A stretch of 64,000 nt of DNA, taken from Streptomyces mayonensis. Lineage in GTDB: Bacteria; Actinomycetota; Actinomycetes; Streptomycetales; Streptomycetaceae. A program made the translations under genes and the position numbers. The stretch spans positions 1 to 64,000 of the forward strand of contig NZ_JACBYP010000012.1 in the NCBI RefSeq assembly GCF_018982965.1, read 5' to 3'. The notes beneath the pieces were generated by a model. The model made no database searches. It saw only the letters and a program-made list of their open reading frames with translations, and was not told the DNA's origin. This document shows positions 18,853-27,237 of the stretch, piece after piece (position 1 is the first letter of the stretch; the number at the start of each line of letters is the position of its first letter).

Positions 18853-19423
18853 GGTTGTCGGTTCCTCGTTCAATTCCCGGTACGGAGGGATCCGGTACGG
18901 AGGGGTCCGGTACGGAGGGGTCCGGTGCGGACGTGTCCGGTACGGGGGCGGAAGGGTCGGTCAGGCGCATCACCAGGGCGTCGACGTTGCCCGGCTGGTA
19001 GTAGCCGCGCCGGAAGCCGATGGGCTCGAAGCCGAAGCGCTCGTACAGGCGCTGCGCGCGCGTGTTGTCGACGCGGCACTCCAGCAGCACCTCGCTGCAC
19101 TCGAAGGCGGTCGCCGCCCGCAGCAGCTCGGTCAGGAGCCGTGCGCCGAGGCCGGTGCCCCAGTGGTCGCGGGCGACGGCGATGGTCTGCACGTCGGCCT
19201 GTTCACCGGAGGCGACGAGCCCCGCGTAGCCGACGACGCGGCCGTCCTCCTCGGCGACCAGGTACCGCCGGGACGCCCCGGGCCCTCGCGCGTGCGCCAG
19301 CTCGGACCAGAACATGCCCCGCGACCAGGCGTCCTCCGGGAACAGCTCGCGCTCCATGCCCAGCACGGGGTCGATGTCCCACCAGCGCATCTCGCGCAGC
19401 ACGGAAGAGGCTGACTCCGTCAC
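18845..19423 (-). CDS. rimI: Ribosomal protein S18 N-alanine acetyltransferase-like RimI
   Basis: A GNAT acetyltransferase of 192 aa with [20 protein letters not shown], the acetyl-CoA loop [15 protein letters not shown] and [21 protein letters not shown]. RimI commonly sits between tsaB and tsaD, as here. The last about 30 residues are PDPSVP repeats from 15-bp DNA units, not part of the GNAT fold. The GTG start overlaps the tsaB stop (GTGA). Confidence 0.92.
   Translation of the reverse strand: MTESASSVLREMRWWDIDPVLGMERELFPEDAWSRGMFWSELAHARGPGASRRYLVAEEDGRVVGYAGLVASGEQADVQTIAVARDHWGTGLGARLLTELLRAATAFECSEVLLECRVDNTRAQRLYERFGFEPIGFRRGYYQPGNVDALVMRLTDPSAPVPDTSAPDPSVPDPSVPDPSVPGIERGTDNHA
18885..18930. 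repeat. 15-bp tandem repeat inside the rimI 3' end
   Basis: Units close to GGTACGGAGGGGTCC recur at least three times and encode the PDPSV peptide repeat at the RimI C-terminus. The in-frame unit length lets copies expand without breaking the gene. Confidence 0.7.
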
Positions 19424-20073
19424 TTGGGGGTGACCACCTTGTAGTTCTTGGGGACCTGGGCGTCGGGCCGGCGCAGGTACAGCGGCCGGGGCGCGGGCAG
19501 CTCCTCGCCCGCCGCCAGCCGCTCGGCGGCCAGCCGGGCCAGGGCCGCGGCGGACACGTGCTCGGGCTCGTGGGCCCGCGGGAAGGTGTCCGGGTAGAGC
19601 AGGGCTCCCGCGCCGACGGCCGGGAGCCCGGCCACCTGCCCGGCGATGTCGGCGGGCCGGTCGACCGCCGGGTCGGTGAGGCGGGTGCGCGAGTCGGCGT
19701 ACCGGGCCCAGTAGACCTCCTTGCGGCGGGCGTCGGTCGCCACCACGAAGGGGCCCTCCAGGCCGGCCGCGAGGGCGAGGCCGTCCAGCGTGCACACGCC
19801 GTACACCGGCACGCCGAGGGCGAGTCCGAAGGTGTCCGCGGTCATCAGCCCGACGCGCAGTCCCGTGTACGGGCCCGGGCCGGTGCCGGCGACGATGCCG
19901 GTGACCGCGTCCAGGCGCAGACCGGCCTCGGCGAGCACCCGGTCGACGGCCGGCAGCAGCAGCTCGCCGTGCCGGCGTGCGTCCACCTGGCTCGACGAGG
20001 CGATGACGTCCGTGCCGTCGTGCAGCGCGACGGTCACGGCGGGCGTGGCGGTATCCAGAGCGAGCAAGAGCAC
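19420..20073 (-). CDS. tsaB: t6A biosynthesis protein TsaB
   Basis: A 217 aa ASKHA-fold partner of TsaD in threonylcarbamoyladenosine synthesis: LLLALDTATPAVTVAL at the N-terminus, RRHGELLLPAVDRVL, GTGPGPYTGLRVGL and a C-terminal PLYLRRPDAQ. It lacks a metal site of its own and activates TsaD. The GTG at 20073 starts right at the conserved strand. It is first in the tsaB-rimI-tsaD-17399 run of overlapping genes. Confidence 0.95.
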   Translation of the reverse strand: MLLLALDTATPAVTVALHDGTDVIASSSQVDARRHGELLLPAVDRVLAEAGLRLDAVTGIVAGTGPGPYTGLRVGLMTADTFGLALGVPVYGVCTLDGLALAAGLEGPFVVATDARRKEVYWARYADSRTRLTDPAVDRPADIAGQVAGLPAVGAGALLYPDTFPRAHEPEHVSAAALARLAAERLAAGEELPAPRPLYLRRPDAQVPKNYKVVTPK

Positions 20074-20257
20074 GCGAACAGCCTACGGCGCCGCGGGGCC
20101 CCGGCCGGACGCCCGGTACGACTCCGGGCCGCGGACCCGCCGCCCCGCCGCCCGCCCACGTGTCGCTCACCGCATCCGTGCACTTGCGTACTGCTACGGT
20201 CGCCGAAGGTGTGATCGGAACCGCGGCACGACGTACGACGACTCGAGGTGGTCGCCA

Positions 20258-20821
20258 GTGGCAAGCAGCAGCGCCGGTTTCGTCGCCGGACTCACCACGG
20301 CGGCGCTCGTGACGATCGGTGCCCTCGCCTACCAGGCGTCGGCGCACGTCCCGCACGATCTCGGCCGGCCCCACGCCACCGGCTCGCCCGCCCCCGGCGC
20401 CCCGGGCGCCTCCAAGGCGCCGCGCGACCGCCGGCACCCGGAGGCACTGCCCACCGGGTCGGGCCGTGGCGAACGGGTGGTCTACTCGGTGGACGACGAC
20501 CGGGTGTGGCTGGTCGGCGCGGGCAACGAGGTGCGGCGCACGTTCAAGGTGACGCCGAGCACCGTCGACCCGCTGCCGGGCACCTACGCCGTCACCTCCA
20601 GGGCCAACCTGGTCACCGGGTCCGACGGCGTTCCGGTCGAGCACGTGGTGCGCTTCGCGAGCAACCAGGGCGTGGTGGTCGGCTTCAGCGCCGCGGTGGA
20701 CGGCTCGACGGCGAAGCCCGATCCGGGCGAGCGCACCGGCGGCATCCGGGAGTCACGGGCGGACGGCGACGCGATGTGGCGATTCGCGACGATCGGCCAG
20801 CAGGTCGTCGTCGTTCCCTGA
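20258..20821 (+). CDS. Membrane-anchored protein with apparently dead L,D-transpeptidase-like domain
   Basis: A 187 aa protein. One membrane segment near the N-terminus (FVAGLTTAALVTIGALAYQ) precedes a Pro/Gly/Ala linker. The C-terminal 115 residues follow the YkuD order: VVYSVDDDRVWLV, then DPLPGTYAV, then TGGIRESRADGDAMWRF and a final QQVVVVP. Where YkuD enzymes have SHGCIRL, this has TGGIRES, so the catalytic Cys and His are missing. It may be a structural or binding relative. The fold call is mine and unverified. The GTG start has GAGGTGG upstream. Confidence 0.7.
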   Translation: MASSSAGFVAGLTTAALVTIGALAYQASAHVPHDLGRPHATGSPAPGAPGASKAPRDRRHPEALPTGSGRGERVVYSVDDDRVWLVGAGNEVRRTFKVTPSTVDPLPGTYAVTSRANLVTGSDGVPVEHVVRFASNQGVVVGFSAAVDGSTAKPDPGERTGGIRESRADGDAMWRFATIGQQVVVVP

Positions 20822-20874
20822 GCCGCCCGACCGCGGGGCGACGCCCGAGCCGCCGCGACGTGCGGGCACCGGAG

Positions 20875-21063
20875 TCAGGCGGCCTCGCGGTGGTGGTGCC
20901 GCTGCTCGACGGGCCGGCACGCCGGCGGGGTCTGCGGCTCGGGCGCGCGGGGCGGCGTCGAGACGGCGGTCGCGGCGGCGCAGGCCACGAGCAGGTCACG
21001 CATCGACACCCCCGCGGGCGACGTGGGTACGGGACGGGCCTGCGGCCGGGTCTCTTCGGACAT
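20875..21063 (-). CDS. Small protein (62 aa) behind a probable iron box
   Basis: MSEETRPQARPVPTSPAG..., with one mildly hydrophobic stretch (RDLLVACAAATAV) and a Pro-rich, His-ending C-terminus (RHHHREAA). The family is unknown to me. The gene looks real: a perfect AGGAGG lies seven bases before the ATG, and a 20-bp palindrome resembling an actinobacterial iron-regulator site lies about 45 bases upstream. Confidence 0.75.
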   Translation of the reverse strand: MSEETRPQARPVPTSPAGVSMRDLLVACAAATAVSTPPRAPEPQTPPACRPVEQRHHHREAA

Positions 21064-21106
21064 GGACGCCTCCTGAAGGTCGGGGGCGGGCGCAGTCGTA
21101 CAAGCC

Positions 21107-21126
21107 TAGTAAGGCATGCCTAACTA
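21107..21126. promoter_or_regulatory. Probable iron box (DmdR1/IdeR-type operator)
   Basis: TAGTAAGGCATGCCTAACTA is a 20-bp dyad with only one mismatched pair, centred on GGCATGCC. It fits the TTAGGTTAGGCTAACCTAA-like iron-box pattern bound by DtxR-family repressors of actinobacteria. It sits just upstream of the 62 aa gene and far from any other start, so iron repression of that gene is the likely meaning. Confidence 0.7.
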
Positions 21127-21272
21127 CGAGCTGAGTACCATGTGACCACGCGCAAGTCCCCGAACGCAATATCTTGCCGACGCCTTGTCGGAACATCCTC
21201 CGGACGAGCTCAGCTCCGAGCAGACGGCCGGGCGGAGGGGCCGGGCAGCGGGGCCGGGCAGAGAGTCCGCGC

Positions 21273-21935
21273 TCAGGCGCCCGGACCGCCGCCGTCCAGA
21301 CCGCTCAGGTCGGCCGTGGTCCAGCGCTCGCCGAAGCCGGTCGGCGTGACCAGGCGCACCTCGTCGGTGGTGTCGCCCACGGCCCGGTCGATCCGCAGCT
21401 GCAGCCGGTCCTCGGTCAGCTCCTCGACCTTCCCCTCGCCCCACTCGACCACGATCACCGAGTCGGAGAGGGACACGTCGAGGTCGAGGTCCTCCATCTC
21501 GTCCAGGCCGCCGGACAGCCGGTAGGCGTCCACGTGGACGAGCGGCGGTCCGTCGCCGAGCGGCGGGTGCACGCGGGCGATCACGAAGGTCGGGGAGGTG
21601 ACGGCGCCCCGCACACCCAGTCCCTCGCCGAGGCCGCGGGTCAGCGTCGTCTTGCCGGCGCCCAGCTCCCCGCTGAGCATCACCAGGTCACCGGCGCGCA
21701 GGAGCCCCGCGAGCCTGCGCCCCAGGTCCCGCATCTGCTCGGGGGAGGTGACGGTGATCCCGGCGCCGGGGGTGCGACCGGCGTGGCCGGCGGGCTCGGG
21801 GGATCCGGGCGACGGCGACGCGGAGGACCCGGGGGACACGGCGGTTCCGGGGGACGCGGAGGACCCGGGGGACGCGGAGGACCCGGAGGGGGACTCAGCC
21901 GGGACCGGGCCCCGCGCTGCTGCTGGTGCTTCCAT
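21273..21935 (-). CDS. tsaE: t6A complex ATPase TsaE
   Basis: A P-loop ATPase of 220 aa needed for TsaB-TsaD turnover. Walker A is GELGAGKTT (89-97), then TSPTFVIARVH, VHVDAYRL and VIVVEWGEGKVEEL. Residues 10-55 are a Ser/Pro/Gly/Ala repeat (SSASPGSSASPG) that extends the usual about 150-160 aa protein. The ATG at 21935 lies inside the upstream hydrolase gene (about 40-base overlap), so expression is probably coupled. Confidence 0.93.
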   Translation of the reverse strand: MEAPAAARGPVPAESPSGSSASPGSSASPGTAVSPGSSASPSPGSPEPAGHAGRTPGAGITVTSPEQMRDLGRRLAGLLRAGDLVMLSGELGAGKTTLTRGLGEGLGVRGAVTSPTFVIARVHPPLGDGPPLVHVDAYRLSGGLDEMEDLDLDVSLSDSVIVVEWGEGKVEELTEDRLQLRIDRAVGDTTDEVRLVTPTGFGERWTTADLSGLDGGGPGA

Positions 21936-23181
21936 AGCCGTCAACGGTAGTCGCTGCGGGCACCGCGCCCGCGCGGGCGAGCAGGTCGGCGAGCCGGTCG
22001 GTGACCAGCTCCGGGTGCTCCAGCATCACCAGGTGCCCGGCGTCCGGGACCAGCACCAGCTCCGCGTCCGGCAGCAGACCGGCGATCTCCTCGCTGTGCT
22101 CGCTCGGCGTGACCAGGTCCCGCACCCCGGCCAGGACCAGGACCGGCAGGCCGGCGAAGTGGGCGAGGGCCGCGGTCTTGTCGTGGTCGTTGAAGGCCGG
22201 GTAGTACTCGGCGACCACGTCGATCGGCGTCGACTCGATCATCCGCTCGGCGAACCGGGCCACGGCCGGGTCGACGTCCCGGGACGCGAACGAGTACCGC
22301 TTGATGATCCCGGCGAACAGGTCCGCGGTGGCCCGCCGCCCCTTCTCCACCAGCTCGGCCCGCTGCCCCAGCGCCTTCAGTACGCCCGGCAGCACGCGGC
22401 GCACCGCGTTGACGCCGGCCACCGGCAGCCCGAAGTTGACCTCGCCGAGCCGCCCGGAGGACGTGCCGACGAGGGCGACGCCGACGACCCGCTCACGGAT
22501 CAGCTCGGGGAAAGCGTCCGCGAGGGCCATCACGGTCATGCCGCCCATGGAGTGTCCGACCAGCACGATCGGGCCCTCGGGCGCGGCGGCGTCGATGACG
22601 GCCTTCAGGTCGCGGCCCAGTTCCTCGATGGTGACGGGACTGCCGTCGCGCACCTGGGTCGCGCCCCGCCCGGACCGGCCGTGGCTGCGCTGGTCCCAGT
22701 GGACGGTGCGTACGACGCCCCGCAGGGCGGCCCGCTGGAAGTGCCAGGAGTCCTGGTTGAGGCAGTAGCCGTGGCTGAAGACGACGGTGACGGGGGCGGG
22801 TGCCCGGCGCCCGAAGAGCCGCCGGCGGCGCCCGGTGAGCGCGGCCCGGGCCGCCGCGTCCCCGTCGTCCACGTCGTCGACCTCGTAGTACAGCTCGGTG
22901 CCGTCGTCGGCGTACGCCTTGCCGGGGGTGCCGCGCAGTCCGCCGTAGGGGCCCGCCGAGTCCAGGGCGAGGCGGGCCCGCTGGCGCATGCCGCGGCCGA
23001 CGGTGAGCCGCTCTATCGCCACGCCGGCCGCGGCGCCCGCCGCGACCACGCCTATCGCGACACCGGCGATGCCGGTGGCGCGGCGCCAGCCGCCCGCGGC
23101 GACGTCGCCCGCGACGTCCGCGGCGGCCCCCGTGGCGGAGGCGACGGCCGACGCGACGGCCTCCGCGTTGCTCTCGCTCAC
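21895..23181 (-). CDS. Alpha/beta-hydrolase
   Basis: A 428 aa protein. A membrane-prone stretch (GIAGVAIGVVAAGAAAGVAI) lies before about residue 65. The hydrolase core follows, with VFSHGYCLNQDSW as the oxyanion region, nucleophile elbow GHSMGG, and a late DAGHLVMLEHPE carrying the catalytic His. The substrate is unknown. It stands between alr and tsaE in the cell-wall/t6A block, an order common in Streptomyces. The GTG at 23181 was chosen for its AGGAGC site eight bases upstream. Confidence 0.9.
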   Translation of the reverse strand: MSESNAEAVASAVASATGAAADVAGDVAAGGWRRATGIAGVAIGVVAAGAAAGVAIERLTVGRGMRQRARLALDSAGPYGGLRGTPGKAYADDGTELYYEVDDVDDGDAAARAALTGRRRRLFGRRAPAPVTVVFSHGYCLNQDSWHFQRAALRGVVRTVHWDQRSHGRSGRGATQVRDGSPVTIEELGRDLKAVIDAAAPEGPIVLVGHSMGGMTVMALADAFPELIRERVVGVALVGTSSGRLGEVNFGLPVAGVNAVRRVLPGVLKALGQRAELVEKGRRATADLFAGIIKRYSFASRDVDPAVARFAERMIESTPIDVVAEYYPAFNDHDKTAALAHFAGLPVLVLAGVRDLVTPSEHSEEIAGLLPDAELVLVPDAGHLVMLEHPELVTDRLADLLARAGAVPAATTVDGYGSTSSSAGPGPG

Positions 23182-23270
23182 GTACACCGCTCCTCTTCGC
23201 CGGGCCACCGTACGGATGCCCGTTGCCGGTCACTGTCTCAGCTCGACGGTCTCAAGCCGGTCTCGAGCTC

Positions 23271-23315
23271 GTCGGTCTCAAGGCCGTCGGTCTCAAGGCC
23301 GTCGGTCTCAAGGCC
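23271..23315. repeat. Three copies of a 15-bp tandem repeat
   Basis: GTCGGTCTCAAGGCC is repeated three times without spacers in the gap between the hydrolase and alr genes, next to further GGTCTC-containing variants (from 23249). It lies between the alr stop and the hydrolase start. Confidence 0.8.
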
Positions 23316-23366
23316 GTCGCCTCTTCCCGGGACGCGCGCGGCCGGGGAGGAGGCGACGAGGACGCG

Positions 23367-24536
23367 TCACTCGTCGTCGACGTAGACGCGCGGGACGCGG
23401 CTTCCGATCCGGGTGACGATCTCGTACCCGATGGTGCCCGCCGCCTGCGCCCAGTCCTCGGCGGTGGGCTCGCCGCGGTCGCCGGGCCCGAACAGCACCG
23501 CCTCGGTGCCCGGCGCGGGCCGGTCCCCGCCCAGGTCGACGACGAACTGGTCCATCGCGATCCGCCCCGCGACCGTACGCCACTTGCCGTCGACGAGGAC
23601 GGGCCCGGTGGAGGATGCGTGCCGCGGGACGCCGTCCGCGTAGCCGAGCGGTACGAGGCCGAGGGTGGTCTCGCCGGGGGTGGTGTAGTGGTGCCCGTAG
23701 CTGACGCCGTGGCCGCCGGGGACCTGCTTGACCAGGGCCAGGGAGGCGGCCAGCGTCATCACGGGGCGCAGGCCGAAGTCGGCGGAGGTGCCGGTCTCGG
23801 GGCTGGGCGAGACGCCGTACATCGCGATGCCGGGGCGTACGAGGTCGAAGTGGGCCTCGGGGAGGGTGAGGGTGGCCGGCGAGTTGGCGATGTGCCGTAC
23901 GTCGGGGCGGACGCCCTGCTGCTCGGCGTAGGCCGTCATCTCCCGGAAGCGGGTGAGCTGGGCGGCGATGGAGGGGTGGCCGGGTTCGTCGGCGCAGGCG
24001 AAGTGGGACCAGAGCCCGGTGACGCGCAGCAGCCCCTCGGCCTCGGCCCGCAGCGCGGCCCCGACCAGCTCCTCCCAGTCCGCGCCGGGCTGGCAGCCGC
24101 CGCGCCCGAGCCCGGTGTCGGCCTTGAGCTGCACGAGCGCGGGAACCCTCGCCTCCCGCGCCGCCCGGGTGACCTCCTGAAGGGCCCACATGCCGCTCAC
24201 GGACACGTCGAGCCGGGCCTCGACCGCCTCCCGCCAGGGCCCGCCGGGCGTCCACAGCCAGCACATGATCCGTACGTCGTCCGGCAGCCCGGCCTCCGCG
24301 CGCAGGGCGAGGGCCTCCTGCGGGGTGGCGGTGCCGAGCCAGGTCGCACCGGCCGCGACGGCCGCGCGGGCGCAGGGGATTGCGCCGTGGCCGTAACCGT
24401 CCGCCTTGACGACGGCCATGAGGGCCGCCCCGGGGGCCCGTTCGCGCAGGGCGCGTACGTTGGCCCGCAGGGCGGCCAGGTCGATCTCGGCGCGGGCGCG
24501 CAGTACCGCGTCCTGCCGAGCAGCTGTCTCACTCAT
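23367..24536 (-). CDS. alr: Alanine racemase
   Basis: A PLP enzyme of 389 aa making D-alanine for peptidoglycan. The PLP lysine is in [11 protein letters not shown] (K44). [28 protein letters not shown] (catalytic Tyr region) and the C-terminal [10 protein letters not shown] and [15 protein letters not shown] blocks are present. Divergent from acpS. Confidence 0.97.
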   Translation of the reverse strand: MSETAARQDAVLRARAEIDLAALRANVRALRERAPGAALMAVVKADGYGHGAIPCARAAVAAGATWLGTATPQEALALRAEAGLPDDVRIMCWLWTPGGPWREAVEARLDVSVSGMWALQEVTRAAREARVPALVQLKADTGLGRGGCQPGADWEELVGAALRAEAEGLLRVTGLWSHFACADEPGHPSIAAQLTRFREMTAYAEQQGVRPDVRHIANSPATLTLPEAHFDLVRPGIAMYGVSPSPETGTSADFGLRPVMTLAASLALVKQVPGGHGVSYGHHYTTPGETTLGLVPLGYADGVPRHASSTGPVLVDGKWRTVAGRIAMDQFVVDLGGDRPAPGTEAVLFGPGDRGEPTAEDWAQAAGTIGYEIVTRIGSRVPRVYVDDE

Positions 24537-24616
24537 CGTGCCCCCAGTCTCTCAGAGCACCCGGGCACCGTCGTTCGGCGCCGCGGAGGGCGGTGGCTGT
24601 GGTTAGGGTTCCCGGC

Positions 24617-24988
24617 ATGAGCATCATCGGGGTCGGGATCGACGTGGCCGAGGTCGAGCGGTTCGGGGCGTCGCTGGAGCGCACGCCGGCCCTGGCGGGG
24701 CGGCTCTTCGTCGACGGCGAACTGCTGCTGCCGAGCGGTGAGCGCCGGGGCGTCGCCTCGCTCGCCGCCCGCTTCGCGGCGAAGGAGGCGCTGGCCAAGG
24801 CGCTGGGCGCACCGGCGGGCCTGCTGTGGACGGACGCCGAGGTGTACGTCGAGGACAGCGGGCGGCCGCGGCTGCGGGTGACGGGGACGGTGGCGGAGCG
24901 GGCGGCGGAGCTGGGGGTGGCGTCCTGGCACGTGTCGCTGAGCCACGACGCGGGGATCGCGTCGGCGGTGGTGATCGCGGAGGGGTAG
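24617..24988 (+). CDS. acpS: Holo-[acyl-carrier-protein] synthase
   Basis: A phosphopantetheinyl transferase of 123 aa that activates the fatty-acid ACP. The Mg-binding [10 protein letters not shown] (near D9) and [13 protein letters not shown] motifs are intact, as are [12 protein letters not shown] and HVSLSHDAG. The ATG at 24617 gives the standard start. Convergent with the XRE-cupin gene. Confidence 0.96.
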   Translation: MSIIGVGIDVAEVERFGASLERTPALAGRLFVDGELLLPSGERRGVASLAARFAAKEALAKALGAPAGLLWTDAEVYVEDSGRPRLRVTGTVAERAAELGVASWHVSLSHDAGIASAVVIAEG

Positions 24989-25010
24989 GGGCGGCCCTCG
25001 GAAGCGGCGT

Positions 25011-25619
25011 TCAGTCCCCCGTCGGCCTGACCCGGATGTGCATCCGCTCACCCTGCGCGCCGTACAGGGCGATCCACTCGACGGGCTGGTCCCCGGCGTT
25101 GGCGATGCCGTGCGGGACGCGGGTGTCGAACTCCGCCGTCTGCCCGGCCGTCAGGACGAGATCGTGCTCGCCGAGAGCGAGCAGGAGCCGCCCGGAGAGG
25201 ACGTACAGCCACTCGTGCCCCTCGTGCGACCCCTGCTCGGGGCGCGGTGTCCACTCGGTCCGGGCGGTGGCGGGCGCGGGCAGGATCTGTTTGTAGGCGT
25301 GCAGCCCGTCGTGGGGATTCCGGGTCAGCGGCACCCACGTCTGCCCGTGCCGCGTGAAGGGCCGCGGATGGACCCGGGGGTCGCCGGTCCGGGAGCCGAC
25401 GAGTTCGTCCAGCGGCAGCCGGTGCGCCCGCGCGAGCGGCAGCAGGTGCCGCAGCGCCGGCTCGCGCCGCCCCGACTCCAGCCGGGACAGCGTGCTCACC
25501 GAGATGCCGGTGCCGGCGGCGAGCTGGGCCAGGGTGAGCCCGCGGGCCTGCCGGACGGCGCGCAGGCGGGCCCCCAGCGAGGTCATCACCTGCGCCGTCT
25601 CGTCGTCACCGCCGCTCAT
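25011..25619 (-). CDS. XRE-family regulator with C-terminal cupin
   Basis: A 202 aa protein. The N-terminal HTH (LRAVRQARGLTLAQLAAGTG, ISVSTLSRLESGRREPAL) is followed by a hinge and a cupin-2 barrel (GSHEGHEWLYVLSGRLLLAL, TVEFDTRVPHGIAN-like). The cupin presumably senses a small ligand. It is divergent from nnr by about 80 bases and might control it, but no operator was recognised. Confidence 0.9.
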   Translation of the reverse strand: MSGGDDETAQVMTSLGARLRAVRQARGLTLAQLAAGTGISVSTLSRLESGRREPALRHLLPLARAHRLPLDELVGSRTGDPRVHPRPFTRHGQTWVPLTRNPHDGLHAYKQILPAPATARTEWTPRPEQGSHEGHEWLYVLSGRLLLALGEHDLVLTAGQTAEFDTRVPHGIANAGDQPVEWIALYGAQGERMHIRVRPTGD

Positions 25620-25698
25620 GGGTCAACTGTCCACCATCCCGCGTGTCCGCCTGGGGCGGGCCGTGCGTGTTCCGGGCGTACGGGGAAGACTCGACGGC

Positions 25699-27156
25699 AT
25701 GCGGACTGCGTACAGCGTGGAGACGGTCAGGAACGCCGAACGGGAGCTGATGGCCCGGCTGCCGGAGGGGGCGCTGATGCAACGGGCCGCGGCCGGACTG
25801 GCCGCCGCCTGCGCCCAGGTACTGGGCAGGGTCGCCGGCCGGGTCTACGGCAGCCGGGTGGTGCTGCTGGTCGGCAGCGGCGACAACGGCGGCGACGCGC
25901 TGTACGCCGGCGCACGCCTGGCCCGGCGCGGCGCGGGCGTGACGGCGGTGCTGCTGGCCCCGGACCGGGTGCACGGCGGCGGCCTGGCGGCACTGCGCCG
26001 CGCGGGCGGCCGGACGGTGGACAGTGACTCGGCGCGGGCGCCGGAGGCGATCGCGCGGGCCGACCTGGTCCTCGACGGCGTCGTCGGTATCGGCGGCAGG
26101 GGCGGGCTGCGGGAGGCGGCGGTGCCGCTGGCGGACGCCGCCGCGCGCTCGCGGGCCGCGGTGGTCGCCGTGGATCTGCCGAGCGGGGTCGACGCGGACA
26201 CCGGCGAGGTACGGGGCTCGGCCGTCCGGGCCGACCTGACGGTGACGTTCGGGGCGCACAAGCCGGGGCTGCTGATCGATCCGGCGCGGGAGTACGCGGG
26301 TGCGGTGCGGCTCGTGGACATCGGGTTGCCGCTGCCCGCCGAGGCGGCCGGGCTGGAGGCGTTGCAGCACGCGGACGTGGCCCGGCTGCTGCCGGTGCCG
26401 GGGGCGGAGAGCGACAAGTACCGGCGCGGGGTCGTCGGCATCGCCGCCGGGTCGGCCCGCTATCCGGGCGCGGCCGTGCTCGCCGTCGCGGGTGCGCTGC
26501 GGGGCGGGGCCGGTGCGGTGCGGTACGTCGGTCCGGCGGGGGACGCGGTGATCGCCCGCTTCCCGGAGACGCTGGTGTCGGACGAGGGTCCGAAGCGGGC
26601 GGGGCGGGTGCAGGCGTGGGTGGTCGGTCCGGGCGCCGGTGACGACGCGTCGACGGTGGCGGAGGTCCTGGCGGCGGAGGTACCCGTACTGATCGACGCG
26701 GACGGCCTGCGGCTGGCGGAGGCCGGTGCGGTCCGTTCCCGCACGGCACCGACCCTGCTGACCCCGCACGCGGGCGAGGCGGCGGCACTGCTGGGTGCGA
26801 GCCGCGACGAGGTCGAGGCAGCCCGCCTGGCCTCGGCCCGTGAACTGGCGGCTCGGTACGGGGCGACGGTGCTGCTGAAGGGCTCGACGACGGTGGTCGC
26901 GTCGCCGGAGGGGGGCCCGGCCCGCGTCAACGCCACGGGCACGTCCTGGCTGGCCACGGCCGGGAGCGGCGACGTCCTATCCGGCCTCGCGGGCTCACTC
27001 CTGGCCACGGGCCTGTCGGCCCGGGACGCGGGGAGCGCGGCGGCGTACCTGCATGGCCTGGCGGGCCGGCTGGCGGCGAAGGGGGCACCGGCGGGGGCCC
27101 ACGACGTGGCGGAGGCGATCCCGGCGGCTTGGCGGGACGTACGGGCGGGAGGGTGA
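25699..27156 (+). CDS. nnr: Bifunctional NAD(P)H-hydrate epimerase / ADP-dependent dehydratase
   Basis: A metabolite-repair enzyme of 485 aa. The N-terminal YjeF_N epimerase half has VLLVGSGDNGGDALYAG and VAVDLPSGVDADTGEV. The C-terminal ribokinase-like dehydratase half has VVGPGAGDD, VLIDADGLRL, TLLTPHAGEAAAL, VLLKGSTTVV and the ATAGSGDVLSG catalytic loop. The ATG at 25699 matches the AYSVETVRNAERELM N-terminus; the longer frame from 25354 is antisense to the regulator. Confidence 0.95.
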   Translation: MRTAYSVETVRNAERELMARLPEGALMQRAAAGLAAACAQVLGRVAGRVYGSRVVLLVGSGDNGGDALYAGARLARRGAGVTAVLLAPDRVHGGGLAALRRAGGRTVDSDSARAPEAIARADLVLDGVVGIGGRGGLREAAVPLADAAARSRAAVVAVDLPSGVDADTGEVRGSAVRADLTVTFGAHKPGLLIDPAREYAGAVRLVDIGLPLPAEAAGLEALQHADVARLLPVPGAESDKYRRGVVGIAAGSARYPGAAVLAVAGALRGGAGAVRYVGPAGDAVIARFPETLVSDEGPKRAGRVQAWVVGPGAGDDASTVAEVLAAEVPVLIDADGLRLAEAGAVRSRTAPTLLTPHAGEAAALLGASRDEVEAARLASARELAARYGATVLLKGSTTVVASPEGGPARVNATGTSWLATAGSGDVLSGLAGSLLATGLSARDAGSAAAYLHGLAGRLAAKGAPAGAHDVAEAIPAAWRDVRAGG

Positions 27157-27162
27157 GGGGAC

Positions 27163-27229
27163 GATTGGACACTTTGTCCCGCGCAGAAGCCCACGCGAGC
27201 GGCGTGTCGCCGGGACAAAGTGTCCAATC
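27163..27229. terminator. Perfect 18-bp inverted repeat between convergent genes
   Basis: GATTGGACACTTTGTCCC (27163-27180) and its exact reverse complement (27212-27229) flank a 31-base loop, starting seven bases past the nnr stop and ending nine bases before the end of the PD-(D/E)XK remnant. It is suited to be a bidirectional terminator. Each arm is itself a dyad (GGACA-N3-TGTCC), so a protein-binding role is also possible. Confidence 0.6.
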
Positions 27230-27237
27230 ATCCCCAG

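Noticed and set aside
25011..25619. XRE-cupin gene as part of a toxin-antitoxin pair
   Set aside because: No small toxin-like partner lies next to it; the cupin domain fits a ligand-sensing regulator.
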